Assembly: GCF_017313765.1 (NCBI RefSeq)
Contig: NZ_JAFLNC010000002.1
Span: forward strand, 806,001 to 870,000
Source of the DNA: Sneathiella sedimenti
Lineage (GTDB): Bacteria; Pseudomonadota; Alphaproteobacteria; Sneathiellales; Sneathiellaceae
Direction: 5' to 3'
Length of the DNA stretch: 64,000 nt
The notes below the pieces were generated by a model. The model was not told the origin of the DNA, did no database searches, and worked only from the letters and a program-made list of their open reading frames with translations. This document shows positions 36,490-44,610 of the stretch, piece after piece (the first letter of the stretch is position 1; each line of letters starts with the position of its first letter). The translations under genes and the position numbers were made by a program.

Positions 36490-38757
36490 CTATGCTATAA
36501 ATCCGGCCCGGGAGATGGGCAGTTCGCGAAGGCGCTCCCCCGTACCTGCAAAAATCGCGTTGGCCAGCGCCGCCGCGATGGGCGGGGTGCCGGGCTCTCC
36601 AACCCCGCCGAGAAGGCGTCCGCTCGGCGCGAGATGAACCTCGATTTCCGGGCAGTTGGCGAGGCGGATCATTTCATAGTCGGGGAAGTTACTGTTGAGC
36701 ACCACCCCGTCCTCAATCTCAATCTCGCCATAGAGCGCCGCCGTGAGGCCGAAGACAATCCCGCTTTCCATCTGCGCTTTCACGGTGTCGGGATTAACGA
36801 CGGCCCCGCAGTCGATAACGCAATAGACTTTGTCCACGGTAATTTCCTTGTCGCCGTTTACCGTAATCTCTACCACCTGCCCAACGATGGAGGAAAAGGA
36901 TTCATGCAGCGCCACGCCGCGTGCCCGGCCTTGGTCAAGCGGTGTCGACCAGTTGCTGACCTTCGCAAGCTGTTTCAGCACATTGGCAAAATCGGGATGG
37001 TTCTCGAGATGGGCGAGGCGAAAGTCGACAGGGTCCGCCCGCGCGGCATAGGCCATTTCATCCATGAAGGATTCGGTGAAGAAGGCGTTGTAGGAATGAC
37101 CGACGCTGCGCCAGAAACCAACCTCAATCGGCAGCTTCACCGGCACATGATCGACAAGGCGGCTGGTGAACTCATAAGGGATATCCGCGGCGCCCTCGCT
37201 TGTCGTGTTGTCGGGGACGTCCATTGTCGCCCAGGGAAGAAGCCGCGCCGTGTAGGAACCCGACACCGACTGGCTGACGATCCGGTTCGCCCAGGCGGAT
37301 ATCCTGCCGTCCGACCCAAGCGTGCCTTCAAGCCGGCTGACGGCGGCAGGGCGGAAGATATCATGCTGGATATCATTTTCCCGGGTCCACAGAAGTTTGA
37401 CCGGGCGGTTCTTCATTTCCTTCGCGATTGCCACGGCCATGATCACCAGGTCAATTTCTAGCCGCCGGCCGAAGCCGCCGCCAAGCAAGGGCGTATGAAC
37501 AATGACATTCTCCGCCGGGACATCGGCGATTTTCTCGGCAAACCACTTAATCAGGGTCGGGACCTGGTTTGGCATCCAGATTTCAACACCAGTGTCGGTC
37601 ACCATTGCCGTGCAGTTCATCGGTTCCATACAGGCATGGGCAAGGAAGGGAACCTTGTAGACCGCCTTTACAGCGGATTGGGCCTCATCTATCGCCGCGC
37701 GCGCATCGCCGGTTTCCGCATAAATGCGGGAGTCCTCGCTCTCGAGATTTTCCTCCAGAAGGGTGAGGATGCCGCCCGAGGAAAATTCCTTGGCGGGACC
37801 GTCATTAAAGGTCGCGGGCAACGCCTCGACGGCTGTCTTGGCGCGCCAGAAACTATCAGCAATGACGGCAACGCCACTCTCGAACGGCACGACCTTAAGC
37901 ACGCCCGGCATATCCTTGACGGCCGACGCATCGTGGGAGGCGAGGGTCCCGCCGAGCACGGGGGAAAGCTTGACCGCCGCATGCACCATCCCGTCAAGCT
38001 CTATATCGACGCCAAATTCCGCGGTGCCATCGACCTTCGACGGGATATCAAGGCGTGGCTGCGGTGTGCCGATCAGGGTAAACTCGCTACTCTTTTTAAG
38101 AACGGGATCAAGGGAGACAGTCTCCGATGCAGCTAGTATCGCGAAGTCACCGAAACCACCCGACATCCCGCTGCCGCCGTGGGAAAGGACTCCGTTTGTG
38201 ACGCTGATCTCGGCAGGCGGTACATCCCAGGTGCGCGCCGCCGCCGCGACAAGCATCGCCTTTGCCGTAGCTCCGGCCTGACGCATGGGGAGCCAGGCAT
38301 CCCGCACGGAGCTGCTGCCGCCGGTTACCTGTACGCCGAGGAATTGCCCAAGCTTGGCCATTCCCCAGGCACCGATTGTATCCTCTCCCTCATGATGCTT
38401 GTCGGAAAAGGGCAACGCGTCCTTCATCACCGCAATATTGGCATATACATCCGCGACCGGGGCCTGCTCCACCACCAACTCGCTGAAATTTGCGTCCATT
38501 TCCTCCGCAACCAGCATGGCGAGCGCCGTATAGACGCCCTGTCCCATTTCGGAGCGGGGAATGGCAACCGTGACCAGGCCGTCCTTGTCCACCTTCACCC
38601 AGGCATTGAGCGCGACTTCACCTTCCATGGTCGTTGCGGTAAGGGCCGCGTTCGCGGGATCTCCATCACGAAGAAAGCCATATCCAACGGCGAGGCCACC
38701 GCCGACAAGTGCGCCGCCAACGATGAATTTACGCCTGGTCAAATTTAATTTAGTCAT
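36490..38757 (-). CDS. Molybdopterin-binding subunit, isoquinoline 1-oxidoreductase/aldehyde oxidase type (IorB-like)
   Basis: The protein has 755 residues. It starts with a Tat signal containing RRKFIVGG and a hydrophobic segment to about residue 35, as in the periplasmic IorB class. Molybdopterin-contact segments include [18 protein letters not shown] near 405 and PMNCTAMV near 370. The C-terminal [19 protein letters not shown] (about 710) carries the catalytic Glu. It overlaps the 2Fe-2S subunit stop by ATGA. The natural substrate (aldehyde or N-heterocycle) is unknown. No cytochrome c electron acceptor gene is adjacent, although family members often have one. Confidence 0.88.
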   Translation of the reverse strand: MTKLNLTRRKFIVGGALVGGGLAVGYGFLRDGDPANAALTATTMEGEVALNAWVKVDKDGLVTVAIPRSEMGQGVYTALAMLVAEEMDANFSELVVEQAPVADVYANIAVMKDALPFSDKHHEGEDTIGAWGMAKLGQFLGVQVTGGSSSVRDAWLPMRQAGATAKAMLVAAAARTWDVPPAEISVTNGVLSHGGSGMSGGFGDFAILAASETVSLDPVLKKSSEFTLIGTPQPRLDIPSKVDGTAEFGVDIELDGMVHAAVKLSPVLGGTLASHDASAVKDMPGVLKVVPFESGVAVIADSFWRAKTAVEALPATFNDGPAKEFSSGGILTLLEENLESEDSRIYAETGDARAAIDEAQSAVKAVYKVPFLAHACMEPMNCTAMVTDTGVEIWMPNQVPTLIKWFAEKIADVPAENVIVHTPLLGGGFGRRLEIDLVIMAVAIAKEMKNRPVKLLWTRENDIQHDIFRPAAVSRLEGTLGSDGRISAWANRIVSQSVSGSYTARLLPWATMDVPDNTTSEGAADIPYEFTSRLVDHVPVKLPIEVGFWRSVGHSYNAFFTESFMDEMAYAARADPVDFRLAHLENHPDFANVLKQLAKVSNWSTPLDQGRARGVALHESFSSIVGQVVEITVNGDKEITVDKVYCVIDCGAVVNPDTVKAQMESGIVFGLTAALYGEIEIEDGVVLNSNFPDYEMIRLANCPEIEVHLAPSGRLLGGVGEPGTPPIAAALANAIFAGTGERLRELPISRAGFIA

Positions 38758-39218
38758 TCCTGCACCCCTCCCTGCAGGGCGGCGGCACGTTTGATCGCGC
38801 GCTTGATGCGCGGATATGTGCCGCAGCGACAGATGTTGGTAATACTGTCGGCAATGTCTTCGTCGCTCGGGTTGGAATTTTCCGCGAGAAAGGCGGAAAC
38901 CGCCATGATCATGCCGGACTGGCAATATCCACATTGTGGCACCTGCTCCTGGATCCAGGCGAGCTGTACCGGGTTCAACATCTCCCCGCTAATACCTTCG
39001 ATTGTCGTGATTTTGGTCCCCACGGCACCAGACACCGGGTAGCTGCAGGATCGGACGGCTTCCCCATCCACATGGACGGTGCAGGCACCGCAGGCGGCAA
39101 CGCCACAGCCGAATTTCGTGCCCTTGAGACCGATGGTATCGCGCAACACCCAAAGCAGGGGCGTGTCCTCTTCTACATCCACCTCATGTAGTTCGCTGTT
39201 GATATCAAGACGCAGCAT
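38754..39218 (-). CDS. 2Fe-2S subunit of the molybdenum hydroxylase (IorA-like)
   Basis: The protein has 154 residues. The plant-type cluster motif is [15 protein letters not shown] (Cys near 44, 49, 52) with a Cys near 64. The second, all-helical domain has [11 protein letters not shown] (about 99-109) and [17 protein letters not shown] (about 131-147). It passes electrons from the Mo site. GGGAGGGG immediately precedes the ATG at 39218. No signal peptide; it would be co-exported with the Tat-bearing partner. Confidence 0.92.
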   Translation of the reverse strand: MLRLDINSELHEVDVEEDTPLLWVLRDTIGLKGTKFGCGVAACGACTVHVDGEAVRSCSYPVSGAVGTKITTIEGISGEMLNPVQLAWIQEQVPQCGYCQSGMIMAVSAFLAENSNPSDEDIADSITNICRCGTYPRIKRAIKRAAALQGGVQE

Positions 39219-39346
39219 CTTCCCCTCCCACATTCTGTCAGGATAGGAATTATCCCTGGTTCCTATATAGGGTGCTTTTCGGCTGCCCGGTAAAGGGAAA
39301 TATATTTTGTTCTTTCAGGGACCGCGCGGCAAAGTGATGGTTCGAG

Positions 39347-41152
39347 TCAGGGATAGTTTTCCTCAATCGCCTTGAGGAAGGCCGGACCGTACTTTTCCTG
39401 CTTGCTGCGGCCAACCCCCTGCAGCTCGCCAAAGGCGGTAAGCGACGTCGGTTTAAGCTGCGCCATCTCGATCAGTGTCTTGTCGTGAAAGATAACATAG
39501 GGCGGAACATTCTGCTCTTTTGCCAGATCGAGACGCACCGACTTGAGGTAATTGAACAGCGCCTCTTCCTGGTCGTTCCCGAAACTGCGTACCGTGCCGG
39601 ACGCAGACGTCCCTTTGCGCGAGCGGACGGGGGCCTTCTTGAGGTCGAGCCGTGTCTCTCCTTTAAGGATCGGACGGCAATTCTCGTTCAGGGAAAGGCT
39701 GCCATAGCCTTCGGTATCGACATTAAGCAACCCGAGTGCGAGAAGCTGCCGGAAGATCGACTGCCAGTCGGCGCGGTTAATGCCTTTGCCCATGCCATAG
39801 GTGCTCATGCGGTCATGGCCGAACTTCTTTATTTTGTCCGTGTCGGCACCGAGCAGAATATCGATGATGTGGCCCGCGCCGAACATCTCCCCACTCCGGT
39901 AAATGCAGGACAGCGCCATTTGGGCGGCTTCGGTGGCATCGAAAAGGGCCGGCGGCTCGAGGCAGTTATCGCAGTTGCCGCAGCTCTCCGGCGGGGATTC
40001 ACCGAAATATTCCAGCAAGAGGCGACGGCGACAAAGCGCGCTTTCACAAAACTGCAGGAGGGATTCCAGCTTGCCGCGGTCAAGTTTCTGCTGCTGCAGC
40101 GTCTTATCCGGGTTCTGCATCAATGATTTTAGTTTCGCCACATCCTGCAGCCCATAGGCAAGCCAGGCATTGGCAGGCAGGCCATCGCGCCCGGCGCGGC
40201 CCGTTTCCTGGTAATAGCTTTCCATGTTCTTCGGGAGATCGAGATGGGCAACGAAGCGGACATCCGGTTTGTCGATTCCCATCCCGAATGCGATGGTGGC
40301 GACAATAATGACGGCATCGTCTTTCAGGAATCGCGCCTGTGTCTCGCGTCGGACCTGCGGATCAAGCCCCGCGTGGTAGGGCAGGGCGACGCGTCCGGTG
40401 GCCGCGATTTTCTCCGCCACCTGCTCGACCTTGCGCCGGGACATACAATAGACAATGCCGGCATCGGTCGCATGTTCGCCCTTGATGAAGTTGAGAAGCT
40501 GGGTGACGCCATTCGTCTTGGCCGTCAGCCGGTAACGGATATTCGGCCGGTCGAACCCGGCGCGGAAAATCTTGCCATAGGAAAGCCCCAGCCGCTCGAT
40601 AATATCCTTTTCCGTTGGTGCATCGGCAGTTGCGGTGAGGGCGAGGCGCGGCACGGACGGGAATTTCTCGGCCAATATTTCAAGGCGCAGGTATTCGGGT
40701 CGGAAATCATGGCCCCACTGGGAGACACAATGCGCCTCGTCGATTGCGAACAGCGAAATATCGCACCGTTGCAGCAGATCGATAAAGCCGCCCGAAAAAA
40801 GTCTCTCCGGCGCGATATACAGCAGCTTGATCTCGCCGTTCAGAAGCGCAGTGCGGATGGTGGCCTGTTCTTCCATAGAATGAGCGGAATTCAGTGCGGC
40901 GGCAGCAACGCCAAGCTGTTGCAAGGCCTCGACCTGGTTCTGCATCAGCGCGATCAGCGGGGAAATGACAACTGCCGTCCCGTCCATACAGAGGGCGGGA
41001 ACCTGGTAACAGAGTGATTTTCCGCCGCCGGTGGGCATCAGCACAAGGGCATCGCCGCGGGCGATCACATGGTCGATAATCTGGGCTTGTTCCCCGCGAA
41101 AGGCAGGGTATCCGAAGATGGATGTAAGAATTTGGGACGGGTTACGCGACAT
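39347..41152 (-). CDS. recQ: ATP-dependent DNA helicase RecQ
   Basis: The protein has 601 residues, the normal RecQ length. Walker A is MPTGGGKSLCYQVPAL (about 39-54), the DEAH box is AIDEAHCVSQWGHDFRPEY (about 138-156), and RecQ zinc Cys residues occur in CESALCRRR and SCGNCDNC (about 366-395). A winged-helix domain and a C-terminal HRDC domain (about 525-601) follow. It acts in recombination repair and the RecF pathway. AAGGGGG precedes the ATG. It lies just downstream of the reb-linked HTH gene on the same strand. Confidence 0.97.
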   Translation of the reverse strand: MSRNPSQILTSIFGYPAFRGEQAQIIDHVIARGDALVLMPTGGGKSLCYQVPALCMDGTAVVISPLIALMQNQVEALQQLGVAAAALNSAHSMEEQATIRTALLNGEIKLLYIAPERLFSGGFIDLLQRCDISLFAIDEAHCVSQWGHDFRPEYLRLEILAEKFPSVPRLALTATADAPTEKDIIERLGLSYGKIFRAGFDRPNIRYRLTAKTNGVTQLLNFIKGEHATDAGIVYCMSRRKVEQVAEKIAATGRVALPYHAGLDPQVRRETQARFLKDDAVIIVATIAFGMGIDKPDVRFVAHLDLPKNMESYYQETGRAGRDGLPANAWLAYGLQDVAKLKSLMQNPDKTLQQQKLDRGKLESLLQFCESALCRRRLLLEYFGESPPESCGNCDNCLEPPALFDATEAAQMALSCIYRSGEMFGAGHIIDILLGADTDKIKKFGHDRMSTYGMGKGINRADWQSIFRQLLALGLLNVDTEGYGSLSLNENCRPILKGETRLDLKKAPVRSRKGTSASGTVRSFGNDQEEALFNYLKSVRLDLAKEQNVPPYVIFHDKTLIEMAQLKPTSLTAFGELQGVGRSKQEKYGPAFLKAIEENYP

Positions 41153-41209
41153 ACCCCCTTTATACAGTCATCGCCGCGCCAATCAACGCCGGAATGATGT
41201 TACGGGGCG

Positions 41210-41500
41210 CTAATCGCGATCTTCTGCTTTTGTCCAGCCGCGTTGCTTGAGTTGTTCCTTAAGGGCCTGGATCTCAAGCGCCGCCTCAGCGAGAAGCGCT
41301 TTCAGCCGCTGGTTTTCCTCATCAACCTTTTTCAGGCGGTTGATTTCCTCGGCGCCGGTCTTCTCGGCGCGCTTTTTCCAGCGGTATATGGAGGCCTTGG
41401 AAATGTCATATTGTTTGGCGAGATCTTCGACCGTCTGGCCATCTGCCAGTTCCTGAAGGATCATCTTGACCTCCTGCTGAGAATAATATTTGCGTTCCAT
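41210..41500 (-). CDS. Orphan IS3-OrfA-like helix-turn-helix protein beside the reb cluster
   Basis: The protein has 96 residues from the ATG at 41500 (GAGGACG upstream); a GTG at 41518 would add six. The N-terminal HTH (MERKYYSQQEVKMILQELAD, then DLAKQYDISKASIYRWKK) and a C-terminal leucine-rich coiled coil (INRLKKVDEENQRLKALLAE) resemble OrfA of IS3-family transposases. No OrfB with a DDE domain, no slippery frameshift site and no terminal repeats were found around it. It sits 94 bp after the last reb gene on the same strand, so a domesticated transcriptional regulator of the reb cluster is the favoured inference. Confidence 0.7.
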   Translation of the reverse strand: MERKYYSQQEVKMILQELADGQTVEDLAKQYDISKASIYRWKKRAEKTGAEEINRLKKVDEENQRLKALLAEAALEIQALKEQLKQRGWTKAEDRD

Positions 41501-41539
41501 GAGACGGGGCGTCCTCACCTTTAGGTTTCAATCAAGCCA

Positions 41540-41549
41540 TCAGGCCTGA
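41540..41549. repeat. Palindrome TCAGGCCTGA before the HTH gene
   Basis: A 10-bp perfect palindrome in the 94-bp space between the last reb gene and the HTH gene, about 40 bp upstream of the HTH start. It could be an operator; too short to exclude chance. Confidence 0.2.
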
Positions 41550-41612
41550 GTTTTCTTGTGTCGGATCAATTCTCCCTCACCCGGCGGCGCGGCGGTCGCA
41601 TATTGGTCCGTG

Positions 41613-41945
41613 TTATTGCTGCTTGCCGAGTTCATTGACGACGGCCTGGAGGGCGGCGAGATTTTCCGGGATGGCGCTACCGGCGATCAGTTCCTGCGAG
41701 GCCTTTGCCGCCGCCGCGGGATCGGTGCTCAGCAGCTGCTTGGAGGCTGCGATGGTAATGGCATTATGAATGGAGTAGCTGTGCTGCTGCTGGGAAATGA
41801 CATTCTGGAGTGCCAGCCCGATGGTGTGGGCCATCTGCTGATAGAGTATGGCCATGGCTTCCGCGGGGGCGTCGCCGAGAACGCTCAGATTCGTCTGCGC
41901 GATGGATCCTGTGATCTGGCTGTTTACATAAGACTCTGACGTCAT
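41613..41945 (-). CDS. RebB-family R-body protein, paralogue 1
   Basis: The protein has 110 residues. The family signature is clear: VNSQITGSIAQTNLSVLGDA, then APAEAMAILYQQMAHTIG and a QNVISQQQHSYSIHNAI segment. Nearly all predicted helix, with no signal peptide or transmembrane helix, as for known R-body subunits that polymerise in the cytoplasm into coiled ribbons. The C-terminal ASQELIAGSAIPENLAALQA block is the conserved family tail. AGGAGAG precedes the ATG. It is the last of seven tandem copies; 94 bp downstream is the HTH gene. Confidence 0.88.
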   Translation of the reverse strand: MTSESYVNSQITGSIAQTNLSVLGDAPAEAMAILYQQMAHTIGLALQNVISQQQHSYSIHNAITIAASKQLLSTDPAAAAKASQELIAGSAIPENLAALQAVVNELGKQQ

Positions 41946-42000
41946 TGCCGCTCTCCTGCTTGTCTTGTGGAAATTCCGGGGGTTGGTTGCTTATCGGGGG

Positions 42001-42399
42001 CTATTTCTTCATCGGCGTATGCGGCGGCACATGGGATGGCTGGGCCGTCGCCACATTTACGGGCGCCGCGGCATGCCTGCCATAATGATGGCGGGTCGCG
42101 GCGGGACTGCCCCTCTGCGATAACAACCCTGCAGTACTGCGCGCCGCCGAGGAGGACGATAACGCGAGGAGCGAGTTCAGGTTCTGCGCGGTCGAGGCGA
42201 GGCTGAGGCTGTACATATTCTGCTGGTTCGCGACGGCGTTCTGGATCGCCACCCCCACAGCCTGGGCCGTGGTCTGGTACAAGGTACCGAGTGATTGTGC
42301 GGGGGCAAGCCCGATATTCATCGTGTTTGCCTGGGTGATGGCATCCGTAATCTGGCTATTCACCGATTTGACATGTTCCGAATTTCTCTGCGCTGTCAT
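42001..42399 (-). CDS. RebB-family R-body protein, paralogue 2, with His/Pro-rich tail
   Basis: The protein has 132 residues. Residues about 12-75 follow the family (VNSQITDAITQANTMNIGLAPA, LYQTTAQAVGVAIQNAVANQ). The conserved C-terminal ATQEILSGN block of other copies is absent; instead it has a Ser/Ala stretch and a low-complexity tail rich in His, Pro and basic residues (ATRHHYGRHAAAPVNV and a lysine end). This divergence suggests a non-structural or capping role, or a degraded tail. GGATAAGG precedes the ATG. A large inverted repeat lies just upstream of it. Confidence 0.82.
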   Translation of the reverse strand: MTAQRNSEHVKSVNSQITDAITQANTMNIGLAPAQSLGTLYQTTAQAVGVAIQNAVANQQNMYSLSLASTAQNLNSLLALSSSSAARSTAGLLSQRGSPAATRHHYGRHAAAPVNVATAQPSHVPPHTPMKK

Positions 42400-42431
42400 G
42401 GCCTTATCCTGTTGTCATTGCTGCCGGCGGG

Positions 42432-42482
42432 TCGAATATTGCGCATATCCGGCCGGTAAGGGGCGGGCGGCGCAATATTCGA
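42432..42482 (-). promoter_or_regulatory. 13-bp perfect inverted repeat between two reb genes
   Basis: TCGAATATTGCGC (42432-42444) and GCGCAATATTCGA (42470-42482) are exact reverse complements separated by 25 bp. The loop includes the palindrome CCGGCCGG. It lies wholly within the 122-bp space between paralogues 3 and 2. In the leftward transcript it forms a long stem; no T-tract follows, so RNA stabilisation, processing or attenuation is more likely than simple termination. Confidence 0.6.
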
Positions 42483-42521
42483 TTTACCAATGGGAAGAGA
42501 TCACTTCCCGGATCGGCGGGG

Positions 42522-42878
42522 TTAGGTATTAAATCTCGGAGAGTTGGGACTGCTTTCCTTGAAACTCGCCAGCACGCCTTTCAGCGACGCCATGGTTTCC
42601 GCGACAGGATTTCCGCTCAGGATTTCCTGCGTGGCCTTGCCTTCGGCCGCCACATCAAGGGTGTAGAGCAGGCTCACAGCGCCTGTTACAACGGCAGAGT
42701 CGATAGAGTTCTTATGCTGCTGGTTAGCAACCATGTTCTGCATTGACATACCTGTTGACTGGGCCATCATCTGATAGAGCATGCCCATGGATTCCGCGGG
42801 GGCATCGCCCAGCACCTTGACGTTCGTTTGTGTGACAGCGTCTGTAATCTGGCTGTTCATCCAAGTGTTATCCGCCAT
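42522..42878 (-). CDS. RebB-family R-body protein, paralogue 3
   Basis: The protein has 118 residues and closely follows the family: MNSQITDAVTQTNVKVLGDA, APAESMGMLYQMMAQSTGMS, QNMVANQQHKNSIDSAV, and the tail ATQEILSGNPVAETMASLK. It is notably methionine-rich in the central helix (MGMLYQMM, MSMQNM). AAAGGAG lies 7-10 bp before the ATG. A structural ribbon subunit is likely; the assignment to a named RebA, B, C or D is not possible without alignment. Confidence 0.9.
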   Translation of the reverse strand: MADNTWMNSQITDAVTQTNVKVLGDAPAESMGMLYQMMAQSTGMSMQNMVANQQHKNSIDSAVVTGAVSLLYTLDVAAEGKATQEILSGNPVAETMASLKGVLASFKESSPNSPRFNT

Positions 42879-42918
42879 TTTTCAGCTCCTTTAGGGTTTA
42901 TTTATGAGGAATGTTAGA

Positions 42919-43239
42919 TCAGAACGCGCGCGCGGCGGCCTGAAGGGAGGAGAGGGCCTCGGCAACCGGGTTGCCGCCGAGAATCTCGGACGTTGCTTTC
43001 GCGTCGGTCGCGGTCGCCATGGCGTACAGGACATTCGTTCCCTGCGTGGTGACGGCGAGGTCTACGGTATTCGCTCCTTGCTGGTTCGATACCGCATTCT
43101 GCATGCTGGCGCCGACAACCTGGGCAAATACCTGATAGGCATTTGCCATGGCGATTGCGGGAGCATCCCCCAATACACCGACATTGGATTGGGTGACGGA
43201 ATCAGTAATCTGGGCATTGACTGGTGTATCCCCTGGCAT
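42919..43239 (-). CDS. RebB-family R-body protein, paralogue 4
   Basis: The protein has 106 residues, the shortest copy. Signature segments: VNAQITDSVTQSNVGVLGDA, APAIAMANAYQVFAQVVGAS, QNAVSNQQGANTVDLAV, then ATSEILGGNPVAEALSSLQA. It ends right after this block (AAARAF) and so represents a near-minimal unit of the family. AAAGGAG precedes the ATG. It is separated from its neighbours by 40 to 50 bp, each with its own ribosome site, as expected for subunits needed in different amounts. Confidence 0.9.
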   Translation of the reverse strand: MPGDTPVNAQITDSVTQSNVGVLGDAPAIAMANAYQVFAQVVGASMQNAVSNQQGANTVDLAVTTQGTNVLYAMATATDAKATSEILGGNPVAEALSSLQAAARAF

Positions 43240-43288
43240 GGGTCATTCTCCTTTAATAATCAGGCCTAAAATCCTGTTAGGTGATGTG

Positions 43289-43642
43289 TTAAGTCTGTGA
43301 CGTTTGTTCGGTTTGCGCTTTCTTTAATTCAACGATGATAGCCTTAAGCGCGGAGACTATTTCTGCGTTCACATTTCCCGAGAGGATCTCCTGCGTGGCT
43401 TTCGCTTCGACAGAGCTGTCCATGCTGTAAAGCATGGCGATCCCCTGGCTGACGATGGCATTGTCGATGGTGTTCATATTCTGCTGGTTCGCGACCGCGT
43501 TCTGCATGGACACACCGACGGCTTGCGCCATCATCTGGTAGACGGTTCCCATCGACTGGGCAGGGGCGCCGCCGATTACAACCAGGTTGGATTGTGTGAC
43601 GGCATCGGTAATTTGGCTGTTGACGGGTGTGTCGTTTGCCAT
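43289..43642 (-). CDS. RebB-family R-body protein, paralogue 5
   Basis: The protein has 117 residues from the ATG at 43642, preceded by AGAGGA. An upstream ATG at 43756 in the same frame would add 38 residues with no family similarity and was not used. The N-terminus MANDTPVNSQITDAVTQSNL is the most typical in the cluster. It continues APAQSMGTVYQMMAQAVGVS, QNAVANQQNMNTIDNAI and ATQEILSGNVNAEIVSALK, followed by a polar KKAQTEQTSQT end. It is first after a 443-bp gap and might have its own promoter. Confidence 0.92.
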   Translation of the reverse strand: MANDTPVNSQITDAVTQSNLVVIGGAPAQSMGTVYQMMAQAVGVSMQNAVANQQNMNTIDNAIVSQGIAMLYSMDSSVEAKATQEILSGNVNAEIVSALKAIIVELKKAQTEQTSQT

Positions 43643-44085
43643 TGATTGATCCTCTCTCGTTCCTGTCGTGGTCGATTGACTGGGTTTTCCTCTTTCAATG
43701 TGCTGAAGACGCTGTCGGTTGAGAAAATGTGACGCAGCCATGAGATTTTCTTCCATCGATTGCGAAAACTCTCACTCTTCCAGCGACGGAACTGTAACGC
43801 TGAAATAGGCGTCGGGCTTCAAGCGCGGTGCGTAGTATCGATATCTCGGTGCAAGTGAATGTTCTGTTTTTCGCAGAAGTCTGCGCTCTGGCGGGCATAT
43901 CGGCGGAAGGACAGGATCGGGAATCCCGCCCAGTCTGCCAGGACGAAAAAGGGACAGAGGTCAAAGGGGGTAGCTGCGCGTCCGTCGGCGCAGGAGGGTT
44001 TTACTTGTCGAGGCAACTGCCTGCAAAAAGACGAGTTAATCGCTCAAGGGGAGGAGCCGCAGCTCCTCCGCATGTGCGAGGTCGT
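43643..44085. other. Unusual 443-bp gap inside the reb cluster
   Basis: All other spaces in the cluster are 122 bp or less. Overlapping ORFs here on both strands (for example minus 43819-44016, 65 codons) lack ribosome sites and family similarity. It may carry an internal promoter for paralogues 5 to 1 or the remains of a lost gene. Apart from the hairpin at 44050-44069, nothing definite is seen. Confidence 0.4.
44050..44069 (-). terminator. Hairpin after reb paralogue 6
   Basis: GGAGGAGC-CGCA-GCTCCTCC is a perfect 8-bp stem with a 4-nt loop, 17 bp after the stop of paralogue 6 in the leftward direction. No T-tract follows. Partial termination or 3'-end protection of the upstream reb mRNA is plausible. 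Confidence 0.45.
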
Positions 44086-44538
44086 TTATCCGCCCATTTG
44101 TTTGACGATCTTGTCCATCGCAACCGCTGTTGCCGCGACGGCATCGGCAGTGATGCCGGCAATTTCCTGGCTGGTCTGTGCGGCAAGCGCGGCCCCGCCG
44201 GCACTGGTGACCGCGTTGAGGCTCGTCACCGCCGACTGGGTCTGGGCATTCAGGGCCTGGGTGATCGCGGCTGTTTGCGCGTTATAGGATTCCCCGATGG
44301 TTGCCTTCTGGGCGGAGATCGAGATGGCCTCTGCATTTTTAAGCGCGGTCAGGGCCGCCGCGCCGGCATTCGTGACGCTGTTCATCATGTTTGAGTTCGC
44401 CGTCGCGTTCTCCAGGGCTAGGCCGGAGGAATGGGCGGCAAACTGATATAGCAGGCCCATGGCGAACTGGGCTGAATCTTCGATTTTTGCGGGCGCCGTG
44501 GAGGAAGCACTCGTGTCGCCGGGGGAGGAGGTAGCCAT
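44086..44538 (-). CDS. Divergent RebB-family protein, paralogue 6, with long Ala/Gln-rich coiled region
   Basis: The protein has 150 residues. The N-terminal VNSQITDAVTQ segment is replaced by a Ser/Thr/Ala-rich stretch. The middle is recognisable (SAQFAMGLLYQFAAHSSGLALENATANSNMMNSV compared with the family LYQ..A..GLA.QNA..NQQ pattern). It is followed by about 80 residues of alanine-rich helix (ALNAQTQSAVTSLNAVTSAG) and ends MDKIVKQMGG. No strong ribosome site is seen. It resembles the larger accessory Reb proteins more than the small ribbon subunits; the function is not established. Confidence 0.75.
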   Translation of the reverse strand: MATSSPGDTSASSTAPAKIEDSAQFAMGLLYQFAAHSSGLALENATANSNMMNSVTNAGAAALTALKNAEAISISAQKATIGESYNAQTAAITQALNAQTQSAVTSLNAVTSAGGAALAAQTSQEIAGITADAVAATAVAMDKIVKQMGG

Positions 44539-44610
44539 GATTATGTATCCAGTATGGTTTGAGCTAAAATTTATTCTTTAAAAAATGTATATCTAAAGTT
44601 GCAGAAGTCC

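Noticed and set aside
41210-41518. Active IS3-family insertion sequence
   Set aside because: Only an OrfA-like gene is present; no OrfB, terminal inverted repeats, target duplication or frameshift window was found.
43828-44394. 188-codon plus-strand frame across the reb gap and paralogue 6
   Set aside because: The composition is that of a shadow of the reb gene and the translation shows no family features.
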